Source of the DNA: Capitulum mitella
Taxonomy: Eukaryota > Arthropoda > Thecostraca > Pollicipedomorpha > Pollicipedidae
Assembly (NCBI GenBank): GCA_030062745.1
Contig: CP099854.1
Location: forward strand, 13,774,153-13,838,152
Length of the DNA: 64,000 bases
Direction of reading: 5' to 3'
Positions within the stretch are counted from its first letter, which is position 1. Every line of letters begins with the position of its first letter. Below are positions 1 to 11,673 of the stretch, in pieces. A program made the position numbers and the translations under genes. The notes under the pieces are model-generated. The model was not told the DNA's origin. It saw only the letters and a list, made by a program, of their open reading frames with translations, and searched no databases.

Positions 1-240
1 CCCCTTGTACCGCGCGTAACTCAGCTGAACCGGCTGAACTATGCTGAACTGGGCTGAGCCGGGCTGGCCGCCCCTCCGGCGCGCCTCTCACAGGAACACG
101 GTCTCTACAGGCGGCGAGCATTGACGGGACGGCTCCCGGCCTCGCGTGACTACGCCGGCCGCCTGACGTTTTGCCTGTCACTGACTGGCCGCCGCATCCG
201 ACGTCGGTTACCGCTGATTGGCAAGCGGCTTATGACGTCA
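1..240. promoter_or_regulatory. GC-rich stretch with CCAAT and CRE motifs
   Basis: The first 240 bases are CpG-rich and carry short CTGAACC-type repeats (20-60), an inverted CCAAT box (GATTGGC, 218-224) and a perfect CRE palindrome TGACGTCA (234-241). The combination is typical of a TATA-less promoter. No exon can be placed, so it may serve a gene beyond the left edge. Confidence 0.25.
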
Positions 241-242
241 AG

Positions 243-312
243 TGCAATATATATATATATATATATATGTGCGTGTGTAAGTATATACATATAATATATA
301 TAAGTGGTATTG

Positions 313-370
<58 letters not shown>
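243..370. repeat. (TA)n microsatellites
   Basis: Two TA arrays (about 247-268 and 314-370) are separated by imperfect TA-rich sequence. Short reading frames across them, rich in Tyr and Ile, are by-products. Confidence 0.95.
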
Positions 371-373
<3 letters not shown>

Positions 374-846
374 ACGATACGACTTAGCATATATAACATT
401 CCTTGTTGTATTCTGCATTCACGAAAGGCATTTATCAATCTATTCCGGTATTTTGCGGTTCACACACTGCAAGTTTAAAAGTCAAGTACCATGGTACTGT
501 TCTGCAATTTCTTAAAAGAAAAGAACACGGAAGAAAAAAGGCTGAAGGACAAAAGCAATTTCCAGAATGGTTAACAAGACATACACGTACTGCCAGTCCG
601 GGACCGTCGCACAGCGTTACTTTTTCTGGTTGTTGGGGCATGACACATCGGCATATAGTTTCGTTGGTAATGGGACTTCAAACAAAACACAGAAGAGCAC
701 TCTCCAAGCCTTTATTTCTGCACTAAGGTCACGTCTACGATCAATGGACGTCACATGGAAAGTACCGACGTAAAACCATCCCAGTGCTGTCCTTGCTATC
801 GTCGCCCGACACACCCTCCGCCTCGCCGGCAGTTTGGTGTCCTCAC

Positions 847-992
847 CGTTTGGGCGTCCTCATCAGTCGGTCAACGTCGCCGTCAGCGCCGTCCTCTTCA
901 TCGTCGTCCTCCAGCTCCTCCAGAGTCCTCTTCAGTCCTCGGCTGGCCAGCGAGCCGGCCGTCTCGACCAATCGGCCGACGGCGGCGCCCAT
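847..992 (-). CDS. Candidate first coding exon of another gene, unidentified
   Basis: The minus strand reads from ATG at 992 through 48 codons and two bases to a donor AAACG|GTGAGG at 847, with a stop just beyond it in frame. The protein starts MGAAVGRLVETAGSLASRGL, then KRTLEEL, an acidic run EDDDEEDGADGD and LMRTPKR. The exon is GC-rich against AT-richer flanks. KRTLEELEDDDEED suggests an intracellular, probably nuclear protein with a basic-then-acidic N-terminus. No family is recognised, and following exons would lie to the left, probably outside the window. Confidence 0.42.
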
Positions 993-1092
993 TGTCTGCT
1001 GCTGTTGGCAGGGTCAGCAGGGTCAGCTCACGGCGGACGAGGTCAACTGCAGCTCGCCGTGGTCACCGGTTCAAGGTTTTAACTAGCGTCAC

Positions 1093-3430
1093 TAACGCCA
1101 AATGAGTCGCATTAACCCAGATGATGTTGACTGGGATCAACTAACGTCAAATGGGGTCTGCAAAATCAACCAATATTAACACAATCTGGGGTCTGCGTAT
1201 TGTCGTCCAGTGCATAAAATAACAACTGTGTGACATCTGAGAAGCAGAATAAGCAGGTTCCAGGCCAATCCTTTCCATACATTACCATAAATGTGATGTC
1301 ATTAACATGATCACTGATGTTGCACTGGGATACTGAAAGTCCCTTCAGATATTATAGATGCCACTAGCCAGTAGTATGCCAGTTGCCTGTGAATGTCAAC
1401 ATATGAACAAGGCCACCCAGACCATTGTATCACACCATGATCATTCCATGCTATTATTTCATTCTGACCATATTTTCACCATGGAACTCAGTCTTCTAAA
1501 TCATGATGCTTTTCACAGTGGCAACATTAATTGATGTTGTGGGTGGTATGAATTGTTAGAAGGCAATGACCAATGTGTAATGTAGAAAAGATTTTGTGTA
1601 CCTGCAACCTGACTACAAACCGAAGTGCATTTTGTTGAGGTTTAGTTGACAGTGCTGATTGCCGGAGCATACTTTAGTGTACAATTATTCCATTTGTCAT
1701 AGTTTGGTGTACAATTACTCTATTTGTCATACACACACTTTGAATGTGCAACAGCACATGTCACAGGGATATACAGCAAAAAAAAAAAAAAAGCACTGAT
1801 GCTTGACAAAAGTGCTCATGACCACCAGGCATTAGTGATGACCAGATAGTTCCAAAATTTTTGTAGGAATCTGAATAAAATTTTGAAACAGCTACATCCA
1901 GTCCTTGCCATAGGCCTTATCTTGAGACCTGTGAAGTGGGGTCCTTCGGTCCCTCCCCCCACTGCTTAGGACCTCCAGCTGTCGCAATGGCGCATAATCC
2001 CATGGCCTTGGTACACCTCGGGCACACACTTGCTGCAGCTTCCAGTCTGTCCTGAAAAGGTTAAAGGGGCTATCCATATAAATAACATATAATGCAATTT
2101 CTGGTGCTTTTACATCCAACACCTAACAACACCATTTAACAACAGTCAACCAAACCCCAGCTCCAAAATTATAAACACCCCACCAACTCCTGGACTTGTG
2201 ATTTAGATTCAGAACAGAATCAAGTACCTATTAAGCAACCGTGAATTGGAATCAAAGTGAGAATCGCCCTTTGGCTCAAGAATCAGATCCAAATCAATTA
2301 ACATAGTTGTTGAGAATCATTTTAGGGAATTGATTCAGAAATCCTGATTCATCTGGATGCATGTTTTGTTGACTTTGTCTAAAATCTTGACACTGTCTAA
2401 AATAATTTCATTTTTTTAAGCACTGTTGCTACCAATCTTACCCCCTCTCCAGCCAACTGACACACCAACTAGGTTTCATAGTTGGGATCATGGAATCAAC
2501 ATAAGACAGCAGTAAGAGCTCCATTTTACGCCAAGCTTTGTAATGGATGTTAGTCTCCATTTTTATACTGCCTTGCTTATCCTTCTCAGAACAGCAATGG
2601 CTTAAAACTTCCCAACTTTAATCTCTCTGAACATCCCAAAACTATGCATAAATCTTGATGAAAATGGCACTGCCACATTTATCTTGAATCAAAGAACCAG
2701 ACTAGCCCTGACCAACAACCCTTTGCCCAAAAACTGTTATCTGCATCTGGTGTGCTGTCAGACATGGACTATCCTGCACATTCACTCAATGACATTGCTC
2801 ATTTCATCACCATTCCTCATTGCTGGTGATCACAGCAGCAAGTTCTTTGCATAATAATGGGACAGGGCAATGAAGAAAAGCACTTCCCTGAACACCTGCA
2901 TCATACATTCAGTTATCTCACCATGATGTACTGAACAACAGCAGCAGTACCAAGTATTCAGGACAGTGAGGACAAACAACATTTTGGAGTCCCTTCTTTA
3001 CATGCACTGCTATTCAGGCCACATTAAATTTTCCCAATCTAGAGGGTTGGTTTGCCCAGGTGCACATCAAACTGACAATGCTAGTGTTGGGCATATTATC
3101 AGCCTTGAGGCCAGTGGCACTGTCACTGCTACACATGAGACACAGGCTTACCTTCACCTGTTATATCACTCCTAGAAGTATAGCATAATTATAACAATAT
3201 CTGGCCAGATGTAACAGATTAACCTCAAACAGGCCAAATATGTCCCAGCAAAGCCAAATGAACTAAAAAGACATGAATAGTTGGCACTTTTAGTGAGGAT
3301 GTGACAACAGTGGAACTTTGGCAAAACTGAGAGGAAATGAATAAAAACAGCGAGACATGGGTAGAATTTCATGAGTTGATAATTACCATCCTTTTGTTTA
3401 TGGAATTCAGTCTCAAATACTCACTGCCGA
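1093..3430. other. Intergenic, no gene seen
   Basis: AT-leaning DNA without a convincing exon. It holds a 14-base A run (1780-1793) and a patch with recurring GATTC/GAATC (2195-2360) that looks like a decayed interspersed repeat without recognisable ends. Confidence 0.6.
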
Positions 3431-3589
3431 TGGTTGGGCGTGAAACAGGTGCTTGTACCCTAGACGTGTCAAGCGCGTCCCAATTTGGCCCTAATTCACG
3501 CGAACACCAGCCACTGTACTCTCGGGGCCAAGAAGTGAACGCTGATTGGTGTCGTTTGTTTGTTGAAGTTGGGATGTACAGCACCCTGG

Positions 3590-3880
3590 GCCCAAACGTC
3601 TGTGTCTTGAGGGAAGTCTTGTGTCTCGTAGGGCGCCCGTCAACAGTCTGTGTGTTTGCTTGTTGTGGGTTAGGGCGCACAGGCGGCGTCCTGATTCTAG
3701 TCTTGCGTCTCGTCGGACGTCAGTCAGTCTGTGTGTTTTGTTTGTTTGTTTGTTTGTTGTGGGTTAGGACGCACAGCCTCTTGGGCTCAAGCGTCCGTGT
3801 CTTCAGTCAAGTCTTGTATCCCGTCGGGCGTCAGTCAGTCGTCTGCTGTGTGTTTTGTTTTTTGGATAGTTTTGTTCTGT
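3590..3880 (+). repeat. Three imperfect ~100-bp tandem units
   Basis: Three units share, in order, GTCTTG-GT-TC-CGT, GGGCGTCAGTCAGTCTGTGTG-like sequence, a TTTG-rich stretch and GTTGTGGGTTAGG(A/G)CGCACAG. The second unit has an expanded (TTTG)n. The last is shorter and diverges after about 70 bases. No coding role is evident. Confidence 0.7.
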
Positions 3881-4137
3881 TTGTCATCAGTGCGCCAGGT
3901 TTGAGATCTTGAGCGTCCAGGAGCTCAAAATAGACAAAAGAAGTGGCAAAATCGCCGTTAGAGGCGCTGCTTTTCCACTCATTTCGCTTTGGACCTTATA
4001 TACGGCATCTGTACATACGCGTTGAAAAGGATGGGTATAGCACCATAATAATCTACGCGAGAAGTGCAATGATGCGTGAGCTAACAGAGGTGATAAATGT
4101 TACAGTCTATTTGTTTATTTCAGTGGGCCTTTGGCAT

Positions 4138-4532
4138 CACTGGCGGATCCGGGGGGGGGGATTTCGGCCATGGCCTCTCCCAACCGCGATGGGGGGGACA
4201 AATAGCCATATTGCCCCCCAAAGATATGGCTAGAACTACACAACTAAGTTTGAAGTCGCTGGACATTCTGAACCTAATCCACGGTCAGCGTTTTCCCCCC
4301 TCCATCCAAGAACGTACGAACACCCAAAAAGTGTGAGGGGGGAGAGAGCAGAGACGTTTTTCCCCAAGACTTACGTTACATTTCCAAAAAGTGGGGGCCG
4401 TGGCCCCCGTCTCCCCCCATGCCCCATCTCCCGTGCATGTCCCGGTCAAGGAATCGCTGACCTAACATCCATACCTAGGAAATTCTGGTTTGCCTCCCCT
4501 CCCTCCAAACGGAGCTGCTAGATCCGACCCTG
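4138..4532. mobile_element. hAT-type MITE
   Basis: The ends read CACTGGCGGATCC and, inverted, CAGGGTCGGATC, typical of hAT terminal repeats. They are flanked by TTTGGCAT (4130-4137) and TATTGCAT (4533-4540), an 8-bp target duplication with six matches. The inside is C- and G-run-rich and non-coding. Confidence 0.65.
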
Positions 4533-4540
4533 TATTGCAT

Positions 4541-4718
4541 AGGTGTAGCCACGTCCCGGAATTTGGGGAGAGGAAAAATCAAAATCTGGGGTACAATCTG
4601 ACCCAAAATCTTGTTTTTCAATGAGTGACTTTCCGACCAAAAAAATGGTGGAGATTAAAGCCTATTTTGGCAAAACTGGAGATGACATGCCCCCCCCCCC
4701 CCCGGTGGTGACACCCAT
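4541..4718. mobile_element. Possible second MITE abutting the first
   Basis: The sequence from AGGTGTAGCCACG to GGTGGTGACACCC has inverted ends sharing GGTGTxxCCAC. It begins one base after the presumed target duplication of the preceding hAT MITE. Its own target duplication is unclear. Confidence 0.35.
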
Positions 4719-4864
4719 GCTTATGTCTACAGTCTGTGGGCCTATTTCTACATATTTTCACTGGGTGTCAAAATTTCGTAATGTGTGTTGCCTAGAAAGC
4801 TGTTTTCCTTTGTTTCTGTTTTTATTCTGAGATCGACACGTACGACACGTTTCGACACTTTGTT

Positions 4865-5064
4865 CAGGGGTGCCAATTTGTGTTCTTTCGGGGGGGGGGC
4901 CCTGGCCTACCCAATGTTGATTTGGGTTCCTGCAATGTTGGTTTTGGCCCCTCCAGTATTTTTTGCCAGTTTTAATCCGTTGAGAAACAAACATTTTGGG
5001 TGAGGTAAGGTTGTCAGGCCCACGGCTCGGCCCACCCAATCATTTACAGAAACTGACACACCTG
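4865..5064 (+). mobile_element. hAT-type MITE, same family as 47505-47918
   Basis: It starts CAGGGGTGCCAATTT and ends AACTGACACACCTG. Flanks are ACTTTGTT and ACTATGTT, an 8-bp target duplication with seven matches. The inside matches the element at 47.5 kb (GGGCCCTGGCC, TGTTGATTTGGGT, and CTCGGCCCACC near the right end) but is about half as long. Confidence 0.8.
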
Positions 5065-5830
5065 ACTATGTTAGTGCATCGATGAACACTTCCACTGTTT
5101 GATTCATCGATATTGAAATTATGCTGCCAGTGCTCAGCCACCGCATGTATTCTACCTTATCTACCTTCAGACAGCTGTTACATATCAGACAAATATGTCC
5201 TTCGAGCAGATTCGCCATGGCATCTATCGCATTCTCCTGGCAAGCAATGTTCGATGTATGCAGAACACGATGTTTTTGCTATGCAGTCAGTTGTTATCAC
5301 ATCAGTATTATTGCTCTCGTCATGGGTTTTGGATTTTGATGGTAAATCTACATACAAAAGAAGTGAGTGCCGCCAGCACCAGTCAATACATGGAGGACTC
5401 AGACTAGCGAATGTTGAAAATCCCATGTTGTTGCTGCGGTTTTATCTTTGTACTGTTGGTATGCTTGTCTGAGATTACATGGAATCAACCGTTTTTTGAT
5501 GGTCATGTTTCTCGCCGTCTTAAACCCTCAAACTCACATTTTTTTCCAGGACAAAGCCTGTTGATGTCTCGCTCGTGAATTTTTTTGTGCATTTTAAAAG
5601 ATGCGTCGTGGTTCATAGAAGTTATGCAGCTGACTTTCCCCATCGTTCAAGTCAGACAAGCAAATCTACGTGCAGTTCTTAGCAAAGTTCACCAAATGCA
5701 ACGTGAGGTCACGTCAGGTCAGGTCACGGCATAGGTAGGTGTTAAAACGAAATGAAATACAACATTGTCTGTGGAAGATCGTTCAATAGCATCATTGTTC
5801 CGAATCAGGAAAAAGGAAAATGACTGTCCC
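5065..5830. other. Intergenic, no gene seen
   Basis: No exon or element border is recognised. A run of AGGTCA/GGTCACG half-sites lies at 5705-5728. Confidence 0.5.
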
Positions 5831-6150
5831 GACCTAGCTTGACCTTGGCTCACTAAAGAGCAGACAGAGCATACTTAATTATCACGAGACCTCATTTCAG
5901 TTCTGTACTTGACCCACTTAAGAATAGCAGCGAGTAATGTTTGCTCTTTGTCAATAATATTTTAACTTTATCTGACCTGGCCTAGACTAACCTTGACTTG
6001 ATGAAAAGCAGATAATGCAAAACTGATCATAAGAAGGTTTCACTTTCATTCCTTTTGTCACGTAGAGCAAAACGGCTGCAGTAAGTATCGATCTTTGGCA
6101 TGCAGAATAGGGTCAATATTTCACCCGACCTAGGCTGACCTTGACCAGGC
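5831..6150 (+). repeat. Decayed ~150-bp periodic repeat with GACCTTGAC motifs
   Basis: The string GACCTxGxCTxACCTTG recurs at 5831, 5974 and 6127. Each copy contains TGACCTTG or a near variant, the reverse complement of the extended half-site TCAAGGTCA bound by FTZ-F1/ERR-type nuclear receptors. DNA between the copies is only weakly similar. Confidence 0.45.
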
Positions 6151-6345
6151 ATTTTTTAGCATTTTGGCATACATTTGATGCAGAAGATCGCGACGTTTCC
6201 TTTGATACCCAACTGAAGACTTTAAGACCACTGTTACCGATGATATAAGACAAAAACCGATGCCAGTTTTTCCGACGTCGAGTTATGCCTTTTACGTGGC
6301 TTGTGACGGCATCAATCACGAGACCATGTATTTTATTATAAAAAC

Positions 6346-6348
<3 letters not shown>

Positions 6349-6382
<34 letters not shown>
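6349..6382. repeat. (TA)n microsatellite
   Basis: About 17 TA units. Confidence 0.95.
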
Positions 6383-6384
<2 letters not shown>

Positions 6385-6689
6385 TAAAACATAGTATTTT
6401 CTAAATCGTGACACTTAGGGCTATGACTGGTGGTAGACCGGTTCTAATCCGACGGCTAGATCCTGAGACAGCAGGGGATGCCCTTTTTGACTGCCTCCAG
6501 GCGGCCGTGGATACAAAAACATGCCAGGCGGCGTCGGGTTAAGGTGCACTGCATGCAGCAACGTCACATTTTGACGTCACTGTCAACAGCCAATGGTTGA
6601 TCGGAGAAGTCCATTAACAACAGAATCGTGACCAAGGTATGAAAAAGCCCCATACACATCGTTTCATAAAAATCTGAGATGGCGGTGTG

Positions 6690-8430
6690 TACCCAACCGA
6701 TTGAACTGGCATGGAATGACCCCTATGCAAAACAGGCGAGCACCCGAGGGGGCGATGCCGGTAATCGTCCCCCCCCCCCCGAGGCCGGAGAAGGGGCCAG
6801 GGTCAGGGCACTTCTCAGACTCAAAATGAGTCCCAAAGGGGTCCTGTATGAGCTGCACAGGGTCTCTGTGAAAACGTGGTGGGTTCTTGATCCAGTTGGG
6901 GGCCTCTGGGAGGGTTAGATGACCCCTGAGACGCATAGAAGGGCCCCTGAAGCTCCCAAAGGGCTCTTGAGACCGCGGGAAGGCCTCAACACGGCAGATT
7001 GCCCCTGAGACCGCCAGAAGCGCCACAGGGCCCATGAAACGGCCAAGATGAGAACTGGGTCCCCAAGACGGCACAAGGGCCCCTGGAAAGTTACAGTGGC
7101 CCCGAATGGGTTTCACGGACTGCGTGGGAAGCTGAAGGCCCCTGATGCAGCCAGAGGGCCTCTGGGAGGGTTTATGGGACCCTGAGACGGCACGATGGGC
7201 CCTAAGATGGATGTAAGGGCCCGTGAAATTCTCTAAAGGACCGCAAGACGGATCCCAACACGGCAAAGCGTCCATGAGACCGCTAAAAATGCCAGAGAGG
7301 ACCCTGAAACAGCAAGAACTTAAGGTGGTGCCTAGCACATCCTAAGGAGACGCGGCCAGCCAGAGGGGCCTCCTGCACAGAGATTCATCAGTGACCTGAA
7401 CCTCGAGAGGGTCACCAGATGGGCTACACTGGTCTTTTTGGAAGCCTGAGGGGTTCCTGATGCAGTCAGGGGGCCTCGGGAAGGTCAGGTGTGTCCTGAG
7501 ACTGCAAGATGGGCCTCCACACGGCAGATGGCCCGTGAGACTGCCGAAAAGGTCGGAGGATCATGCGAGGCAAAAACGATAAGAGGACCTCTGAGACGGT
7601 ATGGGGGGTCCTGGACGGCCAGGGGACCCCTAAGTGTATTAGGCAGGTTCCTGGCACGGAAAAGTTCCACCTGTGAATACCAGTGAGGCCCCTGAAGCGT
7701 CAACAAAGGCCCCTGATATGACTACAGGTACCCTAAGACTGACAGATATACCCCATGTACCCGAGGAAGACCCCCGATACACCGAAGACGTTCAGGGGGC
7801 CCATGACACTGCACAGGGGCTCTGAAATCGCCTTTAGGTCTTTGTAACTGCAAGAGGGTCCGTGAGCCGGCAAAAATGTTCCCAAGAGACGACGAGGGGG
7901 GCACCTAGGACAACAGGAGGTCCACTGAAACTGATAGAGGACCTTTCGGACTGCTAATTAGCAGTCTCTAACAATAGGGACCCCTGAGACGACCAGATGG
8001 GCCCCTGAAACTACTAAGACTTGAGACGTTCAGACAGCTCCTGAAACGGCCAAAGGTCCCAGAGCATTGCCAGAGGTGCCTCTGTCACGGCAGAGACCGA
8101 ATCACAGAGGGCCCTTGTTATTGCCTGAGAGGCTCCTTGGACGGCAAAAATTTCCTAGGGACGACAGGAGGAAATCCAAGATGGCTGAAGCTTGTGTCCC
8201 TGAAACTGCCAGATGGTCCATTGAACTGCCCGAGGTGCCCCAGAAACTGCCAAACGAGCGCCTGAGACGTCCCAAGGGACATATGAATGTAAAAGAAAGG
8301 ACCATTATAAGACCCTGACGCGGCAGACGGCCCGAGACCACCAAGTGCCCCTGTAAGTGCAAGAGGGAACCTAACCTAAGCTATAAAAAAGCTCCAGAAA
8401 TTACGAGGGGGCACAGGGGTTCCTGGGCCA
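6690..8430. repeat. 1.7-kb decayed minisatellite
   Basis: Almost the whole stretch is built of imperfect units of roughly 28-31 bp with the theme GGGCCCCTGAGACxGCCAGA and constant variation. Long open frames on the minus strand (up to 224 codons at 6664-7338) arise because the repeat lacks stop-rich words. They have no domain and are not called as genes. Confidence 0.75.
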
Positions 8431-9835
8431 GATACAGACACAACATTTGAAAAAGAGGGAGGGACGCAGCCGCCTGAGATCCCGCCGTTTTTGCCACATT
8501 TCGACAACTTTGTACGGGAGCAAAACGCAACTTGGATTTTTTGGCTACTTTATATGGTGAAAAACGCAGAATTATTTGAAATATTTATCTCGGTCTCGCG
8601 TGGATCCAAGGAACTGTTGAGCGCTCTGTCTTGTCATTAAAACAGCGCCTAATTACGGGAATGTGGGAATGACCCCTGTTCCGCTTATTCAGGGATATAT
8701 CCACCAGTCATCCGGGGAGGGTGCTGTTGTTTCTGACTTGTATGCTTTCTGTCTGGGTAATATCGCACAATGTCCGGTAAAATTGGACGGTATCCATTAT
8801 AAGCAGAAAAACAGTGCTATAAAAGGTGCGAGATATATGGCGTGGCAGACGAGTTGCAGCCATTTGCAGCCACGTATAAAATGAAGGAAATACAAAAAGA
8901 GAGTATAATATGACAATCTCGCTAACTCCTACTCGTAGATTATTTAACGGCAAGTGGCAAAAGGTCGGATATTTTAAAAGCAGAAACAATGAATTCAAAG
9001 AAAAAGATATTCACCTGAGACCTGCAACTCCTCGTAGTCGCAGCTCGACCATAAGCGATATTGTATCGTTGCTAAGGCCAAAAAATTATGATGGTCATAA
9101 GATAACCGATGGCGAAAAAACGATGGTGTCCGATATTACTTACCGTCCAATATTACCTGACTGTGGCACTACAGGAAGTAGCAAGAAACGTGAAAACATT
9201 TCCCCCAGATGGTCCGACATTTTCTTCTAAATCGCAGCCGGACTATGGAAGAAACTGTCGGTAGCGTTTGGTAATGAGAATGGTCCGTTCGTTGCCGTTC
9301 CGGTCTGGCGTTGGAGCCTATAGGAGCGGCCGTGCACGAGTTGGCGATAGGATGAGAAGTCTGATGGTATGTGGCAACATTCTTCCGCTCAAGTGTCCAG
9401 TGGACGAGCCGCCTCCGAAACAGTCGCCCGGCGTTCTGCAGCTGCCCGCCCACTCCGATTTACCGCATGCGTTTGCATACAAACCAGCCGTGCGCAAACT
9501 TACATCGCTTCATTTGATAGCGGTAATTTGGTCCGGCGCGCCGAAGGCGCTAAACGTGTCGTCCAAAAAATAATGTTAACTGCGTTTTTAACCCAGTTTC
9601 TTGTCATTGCGCCAACACTTCATGTGGTTTGATATACTAAAGGGACTGGGACTGCAAAGGAAAGTTTCAAATGACTATCGGGCTTGCATGCATGTAAGAC
9701 AAATTGCAGTATTTTGACAAAAAAACACACGACTTCAGAAACGTATCTTGGACATCGCAAGAGACTGTTAAAGTACTTGCGCACAGAGAGACATACGAGT
9801 CGTGGTGACTTGTGAACATCCGGTTCCCGGCTTGT
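8431..9835. other. Intergenic, no gene seen
   Basis: Short open frames only, with no domain, splice context or repeat ends that can be supported. Confidence 0.5.
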
Positions 9836-9957
9836 GACCGGGCTGTATACTGTGCTGCCGGGCGAAGCCGGGTGCGCCTGGGATGTATACTGTGCCGCTG
9901 AGCGCAGCCGGGTGCGCCTGGGATGTATACTGTGCCGCTGGGCGGGGCCGGCGGGCA
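9836..9957 (+). repeat. 42-bp tandem repeat, about three units
   Basis: The unit runs GGGATGTATACTGTGCCGCT, then GAGCGCAGCCGGGTGCGCCT. Three copies follow head to tail with a few substitutions, and the last trails into GGGCGGGGCCGGCGGG. GC-rich and not obviously coding. Confidence 0.85.
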
Positions 9958-10500
9958 CAGGGTCGCCGGCTGGAGCCGCGGGCAGCGGTCAGCCGGCAGT
10001 CGTTGCGGAGCGGGACGCGGGACGGTTGCCGGTTGTGGTCAGTCACGATCAAACATTTGCACTTTGCGTGTTTATTGATCGCCAGTACACATCATGGGTA
10101 CTAGCAGTACCTAACGTAACGGTCTTGTTCTGATTTTGTTCTGGTCCAGAACCTGTCTTTCGGTCTCTTGCTTACTGTGTCTATCTCTGTCCATCTTCGT
10201 TTAGATGTCTTTGGTGATTGTTTAACGCGACAATTTTTTCGCAGCATTTTTGAAATCTCGAAATCGGAGGGTTCTTCAAAACCAGCAACAATGAACATCC
10301 CATTTTCAGCTATAAACAAAAGGAGCTGGTTTCGATCGCGATTGGCAAAAACATGCAAAAAGCGATATGTTAACTTTTGATACGTCTTCATCTGAATCAG
10401 CCTGAAAAACACGGCCAATTATTTTCACAGACGTACTCAGAATTGAACAAGAAACCCAGTGGTGCAGGGGTATAAGTACTGGAAGTTTAAAACCTCTTAA

Positions 10501-11669
10501 CCATATTCCCAGAGGGCTAGACGTTATAGCCAATTCCCGACAGGGGGGACGAATCCCCCCAAGATCTCGAGAACTGCACACCCGATTTCATCGCAACAAA
10601 CTATAATCGATTTATAATCGATTTATATAACAAATAATCGATTTGTCATGACGTAAACTGCGTTTTTTTTAGAGGTTCTCAAAATCTTGGAAGGAGTGGA
10701 TATGGGGGACAAAAGTCAAAACAAGGGACATTTTTGGACTTCTTATAACTCCTCTGCTTCCTGGATCAATTTTGAAAAAATTGGCGTGAATCGAGAGCTT
10801 ATGGGTGGGACTTTCACCATTGGTCCATCATTTGAAGTTTTGATAACGTTCGTAGGCGTTCACGGGGTTTCAAAAAATGGGACGATTAGTTCTCCAAAAA
10901 CTGAATTAACAACACGCTGAAGAAGAAGAAATCGCGTTACATTGTTTGTCTAATGGTAGCATGTGCGGTACTAAGGACATAAAAAGGGAAACTGACATGG
11001 TCACATGTTCATCAGGTCAACTTACGACCTTTGACTTCAAGTGGCCTCCAGTGACCCTAGAGCCGTATAGAATGATCTTCGAGTACATTTCATATTGCTT
11101 GAAAACGTTTCCAATCATTTGAATTTATTCTGCTTCTTAAAGTCCCTTTTACGACTGTCGTGATACAGGGTAAGAGCACTGACATTTTAGGTCATAGCTC
11201 CACAGACCTGATATCAACCTGAAATTTGGCACACAAGTAGAAGGCGTCCCTCTACGTCATGTATATTCCGGGTTTGGAATTTGGAAAAAAGTGCTCGTGT
11301 ATTGCTATGAAACTGAATTTTGACTTTTAACTTTGACCTGAAGTTGCGAGGTGTCCTCAGATTAACAACATTACATTTGTATGCTTGCCCAATTGTTTAC
11401 CTATACACCCATATAAAGTTTTAAGTTTTATCTTAAAAACACTATTTTTGGCGGCCAGTTTCCTTCTACTCTCAGCAGGGTCAAAGTTGGCCAAAGGCGC
11501 CTCCCAAAAACGCTGCCTGGCTCCGTCCCTGAGCAGAACAGGACTACGAAACTTCGGCACAGTACGTAAGAAGAAAAGTGACTGAGTTTCCTGAAGCTGT
11601 GTCAAAAACCTTGGCAGTGGTAAGCAAAAAGCCAGAGAGAGGCCGATTCAGTTCCTGCCGGGGATAGAC
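10501..11669 (+). mobile_element. piggyBac-like MITE copy 1
   Basis: Flanked by TTAA at 10497-10500 and 11670-11673. The left end CCATATTCCCAGAGGGCTAG and right end TGCCGGGGATAGACT are decayed forms of the family ends. Interior matches to the full copies include CCTGGCTCCGTCCCTGAGCA near the right end. Older than the copies at 20.4 and 50.9 kb. Confidence 0.8.
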
Positions 11670-11673
11670 TTAA

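Noticed and set aside
6664-7338. 224-codon minus-strand open frame
   Set aside because: Built wholly of the degenerate ~30-bp repeat; no domain, and other frames are also open for the same reason.
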